From the NCBI RefSeq assembly GCF_009870825.1, contig NZ_WTWY01000002.1, forward strand, positions 310,001 through 374,000: a DNA stretch of 64,000 bases, in the 5' to 3' direction. This document shows positions 25,729-33,560 of the stretch, piece by piece (positions within the stretch are counted from its first letter, which is position 1; each line of letters begins with the position of its first letter). Made by a program: the position numbers and the translations under genes. The stretch is from Paenibacillus sp. USDA918EY (GTDB lineage Bacteria; Bacillota; Bacilli; Paenibacillales; Paenibacillaceae). The notes below the pieces were generated by a model. The model was not told the origin of the DNA and did not search any database. It was given only the letters and a program-made list of their open reading frames with translations.

Positions 25729-27018
25729 TTAGATCGTTGGATGGAGCAACTTCGGCTCCGGCAATTTAAACCAGTCCCTGCTTCTCAGATAGGACCAGTA
25801 CAGACGATGTCTTTGGCTCCTTCTACGGAGTACCCGTATCCACTGTCTTTCAATTTGCCGTTTGAGGCTGTGCAACTTGTAATCGCAGTGGTATAGAGCA
25901 AAATATTGGTAGAAACCTTGCAACATTCTTGTGAGTTGCTTTTGCTGGTCTCGTCTTTTCCAGTGCCGGTGTGTCTTTAACCAGATTCCAACTCGCTCTG
26001 TAAATTTTCGGATGCTCTTTACGCTTGGTATCCGTATGAGTGCGAATTCGCCTCTGCGTCCTACTCCACAGACATGTTTAAATCCCAGAAAATCGAACGT
26101 ATCCGGCTTTTCCCCGAATTCCGCTTTTCTCTCCCTTGCAAATCGCCCAAAGATCATGAGACGCGTCTTTTCCTCCGCCAACTCCAAGTTGAATTTCTTC
26201 ATCCTTTCGTTTAGTAGCGTTTGGAAGTTCTCAGCATCTCGCTTGTATTCGAAACACGCGACGTAGTCATCCGCAAAGCGGATGAGATATGCTTCCCCTT
26301 GTACGCATTTCTTGAACCGTTTCTTGAACCAGAGGTCCAACACGTAGTGCAAATAAATATTCGCCAGCAGGGGACTAATCGGTCCGCCTTGTGGCGTACC
26401 TTCCTCATTTCGCGTGACAACGCCGTGCTGCATGACTCCTGCCCGCAACCATTTCCCGATGAGACGTAAAATCCCCGGATCGGCAATGCGTTGTTTGACC
26501 ATCTTCATCAGCCATTCGTGGTTGATGTGGTTGAAGTACCCGCGAATATCTGCTTCAAATACATGCCTGACTTTCTTTGTTACAATGCAAGTTCTGAGCG
26601 CTTTAAGCGCCATATGGGGGTTTCTTCCCGGACGGAATCCATAGGACAAGCCCAGAAAATCCTGTTCAAAGATGGTCTCTACTATTCTCGTTACTGACCG
26701 CTGTACCAGTCGATCTTCCACTGTTGGAATGCCGAGTGGCCTCGTTTTCCCATTCCCTTTCGGGATGTCCACTCGTCTTACGGGTGGCGCTTGATAACGA
26801 TTTTGTCTAAGCCGCTGACACAGGTCTTCTGTCCGCTCTTTGAGATTCCCTTCAAATTCCTTCGTTGTTTCTCCATCAACTCCGCTTGCCCCTCGGCGGT
26901 TCATCATCCCCCATGTCTCTTGCAGAAACTCGGGTGTCATGAGATGCGCCAGTGACGTGAATCGGATTTTCTTATCTTGCCGAGCTTTCTCTGCTATCTT
27001 AGCCAAGTCTGTTGACAT
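25729..27018 (-). CDS. ltrA: group II intron reverse transcriptase/maturase B
   Basis: An intact 429-residue intron-encoded protein. It shows the RT domains in order: 'GASGVDGETTKEFEGNL' (RT0/1), 'GKTRPLGIPTVEDRLVQ', 'YGFRPGRNPHMALKAL', 'FEADIRGYFNHINHEWL', 'GTPQGGPISPLLANIYLHYVLD', the catalytic FADD in LIRFADDYVAC and 'DFLGFKHVCG'. A maturase (X) domain with 'MLQGFYQYFALYHCDYKL' follows. There is no HNH endonuclease at the C-terminus. It differs clearly from reverse transcriptase A, so the two introns are of different lineages. The ATG follows AGAGGTGG. Confidence 0.95.
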   Translation of the reverse strand: MSTDLAKIAEKARQDKKIRFTSLAHLMTPEFLQETWGMMNRRGASGVDGETTKEFEGNLKERTEDLCQRLRQNRYQAPPVRRVDIPKGNGKTRPLGIPTVEDRLVQRSVTRIVETIFEQDFLGLSYGFRPGRNPHMALKALRTCIVTKKVRHVFEADIRGYFNHINHEWLMKMVKQRIADPGILRLIGKWLRAGVMQHGVVTRNEEGTPQGGPISPLLANIYLHYVLDLWFKKRFKKCVQGEAYLIRFADDYVACFEYKRDAENFQTLLNERMKKFNLELAEEKTRLMIFGRFARERKAEFGEKPDTFDFLGFKHVCGVGRRGEFALIRIPSVKSIRKFTERVGIWLKTHRHWKRRDQQKQLTRMLQGFYQYFALYHCDYKLHSLKRQIERQWIRVLRRRSQRHRLYWSYLRSRDWFKLPEPKLLHPTI

Positions 27019-27519
27019 ACGATGTCCACCTCTGTGTGTGGGGTATGTTTCGTTGTTAAGAATTTACTCTGCCCTGCCGCTTCCCCCTGTGCGCGGCTTT
27101 CCCGCGCTCCGAGTACTATCAGCAGGTCCGACTTCCACCGCGGCATCCGCTCTCCTATGGATGGTCCTTTCAGTCGGCGTACTCCGCATTTTTTTTTTTT
27201 TTTTTTTTCGCGAAGACCGCGATGGATCTCCCTAGTTCCGTGATGCTTCCTTTTCCGCCATGCCGTGCTCTCAGACCCCGCCGGGGTCTCCGATTTCCTC
27301 GCCTCTTGCGGAAATCTACTATAGCCTTCCAAGTATTCGACCTTGTCGGCCCCCGGATATCTCACGAGGCTCTATCGCTTCACTTGCGTTACGGCCTGGA
27401 CGTCGCTCTGTCTACGCTTAACCCGCATCGTTGCCTTTGCGTGCTCAAGACTCGATTCCGGGTAGGGCGGCTTATTCCCTTTGCCCGGGTGGGAATTCCA
27501 CCCACTGAAAGCACCCAGC
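27019..27519 (-). ncRNA. 5' ribozyme domains (I-III) of intron B
   Basis: No gene lies here. The stretch between the intron B 5' end (27533) and its reverse transcriptase start should fold as group II domains I-III with part of IV. It includes GCTGGGTGCTTTC near the 5' end and a run of 20 A on the intron strand (27189-27208). No individual exon-binding sites were assigned. Confidence 0.6.
27189..27208. repeat. 20-base homopolymer (A on intron strand)
   Basis: An uninterrupted run of 20 T on the plus strand. A second run of 13 T lies at 25631-25643, in the loop of domain VI of the same intron. Such runs vary by slippage and are prone to sequencing error. Confidence 0.9.
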
Positions 27520-28062
27520 TTACCTAGGCGCACCAAAGTACCCTTGGATGTCGACGTCGACCACCCAATTCCCTTTGCGATTGCAGGCTTTCCGGATTCG
27601 ATCCAGCGCACCCTTCGCGCTTCGTTTCGGGCGGAATCCAAATGATGATTCCTGAAAATCCGCTTCGAAGATCGGTTCCATGATTAATTTCGTTGCCATC
27701 TGTATGACACGGTCTCGGATGGTCGGAATACCCAGCGGTCTTTGCTTCCCGTCTTTCTTGGGAATGTAATGCCGACGAACAGGCTGTGGGTGGTACTTGC
27801 CTTCCTTCAGGCGTCTTTGGCACTCTTGCAGGAAATGTGCTTCTCCCTGTTTCTCGATATCCGATATTGTTTCTCCATCGATTCCGGCCGACCCTTTGTT
27901 GGCTCGTACCCTCCGCCAAGCTTCCTCTAAGATGTCCATGCGATAGACCTTGTCGTACAGTGCGTGGAATCTTCGCTTCTTATTTTCCTTGGCCGCATGA
28001 CCTAGTTTTTCCTGGAGTTGTTGAACGTTTTCCTTTGGTGTCGTTAGCCGTTTGGCATTCAC
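27520..28062 (-). CDS. ltrA: N-terminal part of group II intron reverse transcriptase A (split by intron B)
   Basis: The frame starts with GTG at 28062 behind AGGAGGT and runs 180 codons, of which the first 176 or so belong to the reverse transcriptase: 'RANKGSAGIDGETISDIEKQG', 'KKDGKQRPLGIPTIRDRVIQ', 'SSFGFRPKRSAKGALDRI' and 'VVDVDIQGYF'. After the Phe codon the frame enters intron B at 27533 and stops after GAPR. The catalytic YADD part is therefore missing here and is found at 24844-25607. As a stand-alone product it would be inactive. Confidence 0.85.
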   Translation of the reverse strand: MNAKRLTTPKENVQQLQEKLGHAAKENKKRRFHALYDKVYRMDILEEAWRRVRANKGSAGIDGETISDIEKQGEAHFLQECQRRLKEGKYHPQPVRRHYIPKKDGKQRPLGIPTIRDRVIQMATKLIMEPIFEADFQESSFGFRPKRSAKGALDRIRKACNRKGNWVVDVDIQGYFGAPR

Positions 28063-28594
28063 TAACTCGTACCTCCTAAAAAAAACATGAACAAAGCAGG
28101 GCTCCTTCCCTCCCGCAGGTTGTGTTGTCCTGCGGTTCCTCGGTAGTATGAACCCCTCGGACTCCCTTCCTGCAGACGAGTCACTTCACCTTCCGGGCTT
28201 ATAGAACGTCTCTTTACGGTCTCAAAAAAAATTTGATTCCGTGCAGGGGAGGGTCTCCCCAGTTCACTGCATCCTCTTTCCTGTCATGCCGCTCCCCATA
28301 CGCCGGAGGATTCTTCGTTGCTGCTCCAAGTTCCAGGCAACTTCCATGGCCTTCGTCCATATGCACGAGACTCGGCTTCCTCTTGTCCCTCTTGCGAGGC
28401 CTTTTTGACGACGCGGCAGGATTCACTTGATGTTACGGCCTGACCGGTTGCTCGCCCCGTCTCTGACGGGTACTTTTGTCGATGCGCTTCTGCGCACAGA
28501 TTTCTCCGTACGCAGGCATCCTAGCTACACGGGGGCTTGGCCCCTCCCGTGACCGGACTTTCACCGGCTAGAAGATGCGTGCTTGGCTGGGCAC
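28063..28594 (-). ncRNA. 5' ribozyme domains (I-III) of intron A
   Basis: No gene is seen. On the minus strand it begins GTGCCCAGCC and soon reads GCCGGTGAAAGTCCGGT, a domain I element common to many bacterial group II introns. The rest should form the remaining 5' domains up to the reverse transcriptase gene. Only the start and this element were recognised. Confidence 0.6.
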
Positions 28595-28600
28595 GCTACA

Positions 28601-28637
28601 ATAAAAAAAGCGCCCTCGACGCTGCGAAGACGCTTTG
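28601..28637 (-). terminator. terminator of the LanFEG-like operon, next to the intron A insertion site
   Basis: On the minus strand AGCGTCTTCG pairs with CGAGGGCGCT (10 pairs including two G-T), then TTTTTTT. Intron A starts eight bases after this T run. Some group II introns (class C) prefer to insert just after terminator hairpins. Confidence 0.85.
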
Positions 28638-28703
28638 TTTGAATGGATACGGCTGCTTTCTGCGATTTCATCCGCTTGAAGCGAACGTTATTTGCGTTAT
28701 TTT

Positions 28704-29447
28704 CTAAATTTCCTTCAGTCTGAAATACGTCCAGCCGAAAATCAGGAAAACCACGAAGCTGCCCAGCACCGTAATCATCAAATTTTCGAACGGCAGGTTC
28801 ATTGCCCCGAAGCCCCCGCCTTCCATCGCCTGACCGGGAATCGTGGCGAGAAACGGCTGCGCCCAAGGATAATAGGGGCCGTATTGGGCCGAGTTGACAA
28901 CAAGCATGTTCGGGATGGTGAATACGACGTTCAACGCCAGCGGAGCGGCGAAGCTGCTCCACATCAGCGATACGGCAAGCTGCAGCGCCGCCAGCGGCAG
29001 GCAGGCGACCCATCCGCCAAGCAGGCAGCGCCCGATGATCCCCCATTCGACGGGAGCATCGATGCCTTTGATCGAGCCGACAAGCAGCATCGCTCCAAGG
29101 AACAGGATCTGCATGAATGCCAGCATCGCGATCACGGCCGAATATTTGGCGAAAAATACGCCCGTCCGGGTCACCGGCAGTACCAGCAGCTGTTTCCATC
29201 CTCCCCCGCTGTGTTCGTACCGGCAAATAAAAGCCGCGAATATGCCGGACAGGATCGGCAGAAACAGCAGGGCGTGCAGCATCCCCATCGTGCCCAGCAA
29301 AACCAGCCAAGGGCGGTCCGCGCCCTCCATATTCGACAGCAGCCCGACCAAAACCGCAATCGCCGGGCTCAGCAGCAGCAAAAGCACGATAAACGAACGC
29401 GACATCTTCAGGCGTTCCGAAGACAATACTTTAAAATAACCTCCCAT
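28704..29447 (-). CDS. ABC-2 type permease, lantibiotic-immunity LanG/MutG-like
   Basis: A 247-residue integral membrane protein with six predicted spans. The N-terminus 'LKVLSSERLKMSRSFIVLLLLLSPAIAVLVGLLSN' and the loop 'FICRYEHSGGGWKQLLVLPVTRTGVFFAKY' match the NisE/NisG/MutG permease group, in which the 'E...GGWK.LL.LPV.R' loop faces the ATPase. It lies one base after the stop of a similar permease gene. The two permeases probably form a heterodimer that clears peptide antibiotics from the membrane. The transported compound is not known. Confidence 0.82.
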   Translation of the reverse strand: MGGYFKVLSSERLKMSRSFIVLLLLLSPAIAVLVGLLSNMEGADRPWLVLLGTMGMLHALLFLPILSGIFAAFICRYEHSGGGWKQLLVLPVTRTGVFFAKYSAVIAMLAFMQILFLGAMLLVGSIKGIDAPVEWGIIGRCLLGGWVACLPLAALQLAVSLMWSSFAAPLALNVVFTIPNMLVVNSAQYGPYYPWAQPFLATIPGQAMEGGGFGAMNLPFENLMITVLGSFVVFLIFGWTYFRLKEI

Positions 29448-29448
29448 G

Positions 29449-30171
29449 TCAGTTCACATCCTTTCCGCGAAAATGCCCCATCCCCGCCATGTAGATGATA
29501 AAAGCGAGGATGATGCCCGCACCTACCGGAAGCGCGGGTTTCGCTTCGCTGATAAAGGACAAAAACGGCCAGGAAAGCGGAATGAATTCCGGGTAGTTCG
29601 CGGCAAACATCGAGGCGATGGCCGCCGTAATGCCAAGCGTGACGGGCAGAGCCTGATTTTTAAGCGACAAAGACAGCCACAACTGCAGCGCCAGCATCGG
29701 CAGCGCCCCCAGGTAAGGCAAAAAGCTAAGCTTCAAGATCATCAAATACGGGATATTCCCGGTTCCGAACTTCAGCAAAATCCCTAATACGACGGTTCCG
29801 GCAGATAAAATCAGGCAGGCGACTCCCATCGCGATAAAGCCGAGCAGAACCTTGGCGGTAAATACGGATGCCCTGGAGATCGGCAATGCCAGCAGCTGCT
29901 TCCATGAATTGTTCTGATGCTCCACGTTCGCGATCTGCGAGGAGATCAACGTGGCCCCAAGGTATAAGGCGATCGGCACGAAGGAGAAAATCTCCCGGAT
30001 CAGCCCTTGCCACAAATCGGGTTTATAATGATCGATCATGTAATCGTAACGAAGGCCGAAATTCAACGCCTGCATGGCCAGCAGCCCGACGGAGCCGAGC
30101 AGGACGAGAAACCAGACGCCTTTTCTGCGGATCTTCAGGAAATCGGACGACAATGCTTTACCGATCATCAT
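29449..30171 (-). CDS. ABC-2 type permease, lantibiotic-immunity LanE-like
   Basis: A 240-residue six-span permease, related to the next gene. It has the same loop, 'ANVEHQNNSWKQLLALPISRASVFTAK'. Its start overlaps the ATPase stop by four bases. Together with the adjacent genes it gives the order ATPase-permease-permease, as in LanFEG or BcrAB-like exporters. Specificity is unknown. Confidence 0.82.
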   Translation of the reverse strand: MMIGKALSSDFLKIRRKGVWFLVLLGSVGLLAMQALNFGLRYDYMIDHYKPDLWQGLIREIFSFVPIALYLGATLISSQIANVEHQNNSWKQLLALPISRASVFTAKVLLGFIAMGVACLILSAGTVVLGILLKFGTGNIPYLMILKLSFLPYLGALPMLALQLWLSLSLKNQALPVTLGITAAIASMFAANYPEFIPLSWPFLSFISEAKPALPVGAGIILAFIIYMAGMGHFRGKDVN

Positions 30172-31082
30172 GAAAGTCCCCCTTGCTCGATCACCTGCAT
30201 GAAAATATCTTCAAGCGTGCGGCGTTTCTCTTCCACGCGGTAAATCGCGTGGTTATGGTCCACCAGCCGTTTGACGAGCAGCGCCACTTCCGGATCGCTG
30301 AGCTGGTCCAGCCTGAGCCCGCCTTCCTCCAGCTGACCGGCGTAACCCTGTCCCCGGATCAGCTGCAGCGCTTCGACCGGTTCGGAAACGACGAGCCGGA
30401 AACCTCCCGATGCCTGCTGCTGCAAGTTGCTGATCGTATCCTGAAAGACCATCTCGCCCTCGCGGATGATGCCTACCGTTCCGGCCATCTGCTCCACCTC
30501 GGACAGCAAGTGGCTGGAGACCAGCACCGTAATGCCATGCTGCTGCGGCATGCTGCGGATCAGCTCGCGGATTTCGTGAATGCCTTCCGGATCCAGACCG
30601 TTGGTCGGCTCGTCCAAAATCAGCAGCTCGGGGTTGCCGAGAAGAGCCGTCGCGATGCCAAGGCGCTGTTTCATTCCGAGCGAATACCCCCTCACCGGGC
30701 GTTTTGCGTCTTTGGTCAACGATACGATGCCCAGCACCTCGTCGATCCGGGATTTCGGCACATCCAAAATGCGGCGCACCGCTTCCAGGTTTTGCACCGC
30801 CGTCAAATGCCCGTAGTTGGACGGGTATTCCACCAGCGAGCCGACCTTGCGGAGAATGTTCAGTTTTTCTTTCCGCAAGTCTTTTCCGAAAATCCGGATC
30901 GACCCCATCGTCGGACGGATCAGTCCGAGCAGCATCCGGATCGTCGTCGTTTTGCCGGCGCCGTTCGGCCCCAGGAATCCGTAAATCTCCCCTCTTCCGA
31001 TTTCCAGGTTCAAATTTCTGACGGCGTAACGCCCGCGGTATTTTTTATTCAAATCTTTTGTCTCGATCACGAGTTCTCTCAC
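30168..31082 (-). CDS. ABC transporter ATPase, LanF/BcrA-type with E-loop
   Basis: A 304-residue ATPase, starting with GTG behind GAGGTGATT. Walker A GPNGAGKT is at 38-45, signature YSLGMKQRLGIA at 133-144, and Walker B LLILDEP at 153-159. The Q-loop position reads VGSLVEYPSNYGHL, so Gln is replaced by Glu85. This 'E-loop' is described for LanF immunity ATPases. The C-terminal 80 residues are the extra domain of BcrA-like proteins. With two small permeases and an OmpR-type two-component system upstream it suggests self-protection against, or resistance to, a lantibiotic-like peptide. No lantibiotic gene is seen in the window. Confidence 0.88.
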   Translation of the reverse strand: MRELVIETKDLNKKYRGRYAVRNLNLEIGRGEIYGFLGPNGAGKTTTIRMLLGLIRPTMGSIRIFGKDLRKEKLNILRKVGSLVEYPSNYGHLTAVQNLEAVRRILDVPKSRIDEVLGIVSLTKDAKRPVRGYSLGMKQRLGIATALLGNPELLILDEPTNGLDPEGIHEIRELIRSMPQQHGITVLVSSHLLSEVEQMAGTVGIIREGEMVFQDTISNLQQQASGGFRLVVSEPVEALQLIRGQGYAGQLEEGGLRLDQLSDPEVALLVKRLVDHNHAIYRVEEKRRTLEDIFMQVIEQGGLS

Positions 31083-31129
31083 TATGAATCACCTCGGGAA
31101 CTATATTAGCCCCCTTAGGTTAAAAGACA

Positions 31130-31170
31130 GGCGGTCCCAAGTTTAAAATTTTTTTAAACTTGGGACCGCC
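31130..31170. terminator. 19-bp perfect inverted repeat between sensor kinase and ABC operon
   Basis: GGCGGTCCCAAGTTTAAAA (31130-31148) and its exact complement (31152-31170) are separated by three bases. The stem could end transcription from the kinase gene, but there is no long T run outside it; the A/T part of the stem is internal. It may limit read-through into the exporter genes. Confidence 0.65.
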
Positions 31171-31187
31171 CGCCCTCGTTCATCTTT

Positions 31188-32633
31188 TCATCTCAGCCTT
31201 AATCCCTGTTCGCCCCCAAAAGCGGCGGGAGAGATCATGATGGCCGTGCCCTCTTCGGTGCTGCGGATTTCCATCCCCAGCCCCATTTCCCTCGCAAGGA
31301 AGCCGACGATCGCCAGGCCGATCCCCGCCCCCTTGTCTCCCGAGGAAGCCTTCATCCCTTTGCCTTTGTCCCTAATCACGATGGCCATCCCGCCGGCAGC
31401 GTCCGTTGCCGTCCCGACGCCGATATACTGCCCGCTCCGTGCGTGCCTGACGACGTTTTGGAATACATTATCGAGGATTCTCCGGAACCATTGGGCATCA
31501 AGCATCCAATAAACGGGACCTTCCGGCAGGTCGATATCCACCTCGAAACCTTCCTTTTCCCAAAGGGGGTACCAGGCCGCGGCGCTTTCCCGGACGACGC
31601 GGAGCACGTCGATGCGCTCCGGGTGGAGCGTATATTTGCCGCTTGTCAGCAAATTGTAGGACAGCAGGTTGTCGATGAGGCCGGAAAGATCGCCGAGCTT
31701 GGATTCCGTCAGTTTCAGCAGTTCCTTGCCTCGCTCCGAAAGCTGCTCTTTTTGCAGGGAATACACATGGCTGCGGACGACCGTCAACGGCGTCCTTAAA
31801 TCATGCGACAGATTTGCGACGAGGCGCTTGCGCAGCTCCTCCTCTTCGCGCTCCCGCTTCAGGCTGCCGTCAAGCTGGCGAACCATGCCGTTAAACGCTT
31901 CCTCAAGCTGCCCGATCTCGTCGCTTTTCCGGACCGCAATCGGATCGGGCAGCCCGCTCCCGTTCTGAACCGTCATGGCATACTGCAGGCGGAGGAGCCT
32001 CCGGCGCATGTTCATGAAAAACATCCAGGATACGACGATGAACAGCACGAACATCAGCAGGATGATGCCGAAAAAGGCCATCGACTCGCGCGCCGACAAA
32101 TCGTTATCCCTCGGGCTTAACTCTGCTTTGGAGACCTGCATGACCATAAACCCCCGGTTCAGCTTTTCATCGTCCCCGATAAACGCGATCACCGAAAATT
32201 GCTGCGTCGCTTCCCTGTAATGCTTCATGTACGAAATCGCGTCGGCCGCATCCCATGTTTCGGGCAAATGCAGCCTGCCGCCGGCCGGCTGCCTTACACG
32301 CGAATCGGCGTCGACCCAAAACATATCCACCTTCGAATACGCCTTGCCGAGCTCGCCGATCCTCCGGTCGATCTCATCCGGCGTGCTTCCCTTCAGCTTC
32401 TTGGCTTCATCATGCCACATGTTTTCGAGATGGATCGTCCGGTACCGCTCCTCAGGCTGCTGCCCGGACTTCGGGTACACGTTCCCGTGCACCAAGTTCT
32501 GCACGATCTGGTAACCGATCAGCGAAACGGGGAACACGACCGGGATGAACAGCAGCGCAATCAGAATGATGAGCAGATATCTGGAAAGCAAGGACCCGCG
32601 AAAACGGGGTTTCGGCAGCGTCTTGTTCCTCAT
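31188..32633 (-). CDS. sensor histidine kinase (HAMP-HisKA-HATPase)
   Basis: A 481-residue membrane kinase. Spans at about 20-42 and 187-208 enclose a 145-residue extracellular sensor domain of no known family. A HAMP linker follows (210-262), then HisKA with LVANLSHDLRTPLT (phosphorylated His277) and a HATPase domain ('DNVFQNVVRHA', 'DKGKGMKAS', 'GAGIGLAIV'). It overlaps the response-regulator gene by ATGA. It likely senses an envelope-active compound and controls the exporter operon downstream; this is inferred from position. Confidence 0.92.
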   Translation of the reverse strand: MRNKTLPKPRFRGSLLSRYLLIILIALLFIPVVFPVSLIGYQIVQNLVHGNVYPKSGQQPEERYRTIHLENMWHDEAKKLKGSTPDEIDRRIGELGKAYSKVDMFWVDADSRVRQPAGGRLHLPETWDAADAISYMKHYREATQQFSVIAFIGDDEKLNRGFMVMQVSKAELSPRDNDLSARESMAFFGIILLMFVLFIVVSWMFFMNMRRRLLRLQYAMTVQNGSGLPDPIAVRKSDEIGQLEEAFNGMVRQLDGSLKREREEEELRKRLVANLSHDLRTPLTVVRSHVYSLQKEQLSERGKELLKLTESKLGDLSGLIDNLLSYNLLTSGKYTLHPERIDVLRVVRESAAAWYPLWEKEGFEVDIDLPEGPVYWMLDAQWFRRILDNVFQNVVRHARSGQYIGVGTATDAAGGMAIVIRDKGKGMKASSGDKGAGIGLAIVGFLAREMGLGMEIRSTEEGTAIMISPAAFGGEQGLRLR

Positions 32634-33304
32634 GCTTTCACCCGGTAGCCGACGCCGCGGATCGTCTCGATAATTTCCGGATTCGCCGGATCGCGCTCCA
32701 GCTTTTCACGCAAATACCGGATATGGACCATCAAGGTTTTATCCCCGTCGAGGTACGGATCTCCCCAAACGCCTTCGTAGATTTGCTCTTTCGTCAAAAT
32801 TTGTCCCAGATGGCGGAGCAAATACATGAAGATTTGAAACTGCTTGCCTGTCAGAACGATTTCCTCGCCCGTGTCCTTGTTCATGATCCGGTTTTCCCGT
32901 TCATAGACGAGGAGATGCCCCAGCGCCAGCGGCTCTGAAGAATAGGAGCCGGAGCGGCGCAGCAGAACCTCGATCCGGGCCGCCAGCTCGTCCGGGTGAA
33001 ACGGCTTCGTCACATAATCGTCCGCGAACTGCAGCCCTTCGAGTTTGTCGTCGATGGAGGTTCTCGCCGAAAGCATAAGGATCGGCAGATCCGGATAGGC
33101 TTTTTTGAGCCGCTGCCCGATCGTGAATCCGTCCAGACCCGGCAGCATCACGTCAAGGATGACGAGGCGGCACCCCGTCGCGTGGTCGACGGCCCGCTCC
33201 CCGTTTTGCAGCCAAGTGACCTCATATCCCCTCCCCGTCAAATCCTCGTTTACCCATGCGCCGATTTCCGTGTCGTCTTCGATATATAACAAATGAATGC
33301 TCAT
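32630..33304 (-). CDS. OmpR/PhoB-family response regulator
   Basis: A receiver domain with Asp51 in LVILDVMLPGLDG and a C-terminal winged helix ('GKQFQIFMYLLRHLGQILTKEQIYEGVWG', ending 'RGVGYRVKA'). The start at 33304 (MSIHLLYIEDD) gives 224 residues; an ATG at 33319 is also in frame, but GGAAGG abuts it directly. It is paired with the overlapping sensor kinase gene. Probable targets are the LanFEG-like genes downstream. Confidence 0.92.
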   Translation of the reverse strand: MSIHLLYIEDDTEIGAWVNEDLTGRGYEVTWLQNGERAVDHATGCRLVILDVMLPGLDGFTIGQRLKKAYPDLPILMLSARTSIDDKLEGLQFADDYVTKPFHPDELAARIEVLLRRSGSYSSEPLALGHLLVYERENRIMNKDTGEEIVLTGKQFQIFMYLLRHLGQILTKEQIYEGVWGDPYLDGDKTLMVHIRYLREKLERDPANPEIIETIRGVGYRVKA

Positions 33305-33427
33305 ATGATTGTTGCCCATCCTTCCTCTTTCGGATCTGCACAAATCCGGTTGTGTCGTCCATGAAACCGTGGTATATTTTACGTATCATTCATTATCAAT
33401 TTAAAGGCTATGTTACCCTGAAATCAA

Positions 33428-33477
33428 GGTACAACCTCGGACAGCGCTATCCGTCCCGGTTGTGCCTTTTTTTTGAT
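33428..33477 (+). terminator. terminator-like hairpin upstream of the amylase gene
   Basis: AAGGTACAACC pairs with GGTTGTGCCTT, with an inner CGGA/TCCG stem, and is followed by TTTTTT. It points towards the amylase gene but lies in a divergent intergenic region with no gene before it on this strand. It may be a leader attenuator or end a small RNA. Confidence 0.7.
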
Positions 33478-33560
33478 GTGGTGGGGATCGATTCCGTCCC
33501 CTTCGCCACTATCGCTTTTTAACGCAGAAAATCATATTTGAGCCTTAAGGAGGAAATCTC

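Larger units (their letters stand above)
25608..27533 (-). mobile_element. inner group II intron (intron B), nested in intron A
   Basis: It starts with GTGCGCC at 27533 (minus strand), matching the GUGYG 5' rule. It has about 515 bases of non-coding domains, its own reverse transcriptase, a domain V hairpin at 25667-25702 (GAGCCCGATGCGG, then CCGCACGTCGGGTTC) and a domain VI stem GACGGC/GCCGTC (25619-25658). The 3' end is between 25613 and 25608; 25608 restores the host frame, though the last bases then read CC instead of the usual AY. Length is about 1.93 kb. Confidence 0.82.
24740..28594 (-). mobile_element. outer group II intron (intron A), interrupted by intron B
   Basis: On the minus strand it begins about 28594 with GTGCCC, soon after a terminator. 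About 530 bases of non-coding domain I-III sequence precede its reverse transcriptase. A domain V hairpin lies at about 24778-24814 (AAAGCCGTATGAGG, then CCTCACGTACGGTTT). Domain VI (GGGGCAG/CTGCCC) and TTTACTCTAG follow, so the 3' end is near 24740-24750. The reverse transcriptase gene is split by a second intron of about 1.9 kb. The exact 3' boundary needs comparison with an empty site. Confidence 0.82.

Noticed and set aside
25608..27533. Inner element as an insertion sequence
   Set aside because: No transposase, no terminal inverted repeats and no target duplication are seen, while group II start, domain V and reverse transcriptase are present.
24844..28062. Three separate reverse transcriptase genes
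   Set aside because: Only the middle one is complete. The outer two lack complementary halves of one protein and join in frame once the middle intron is removed, so two introns explain all three pieces.
28704..31082. Active lantibiotic biosynthesis cluster
   Set aside because: Only immunity-type transporter and regulatory genes were found; no precursor peptide with a leader and Ser/Thr/Cys-rich core, and no modification enzyme, is in the window.
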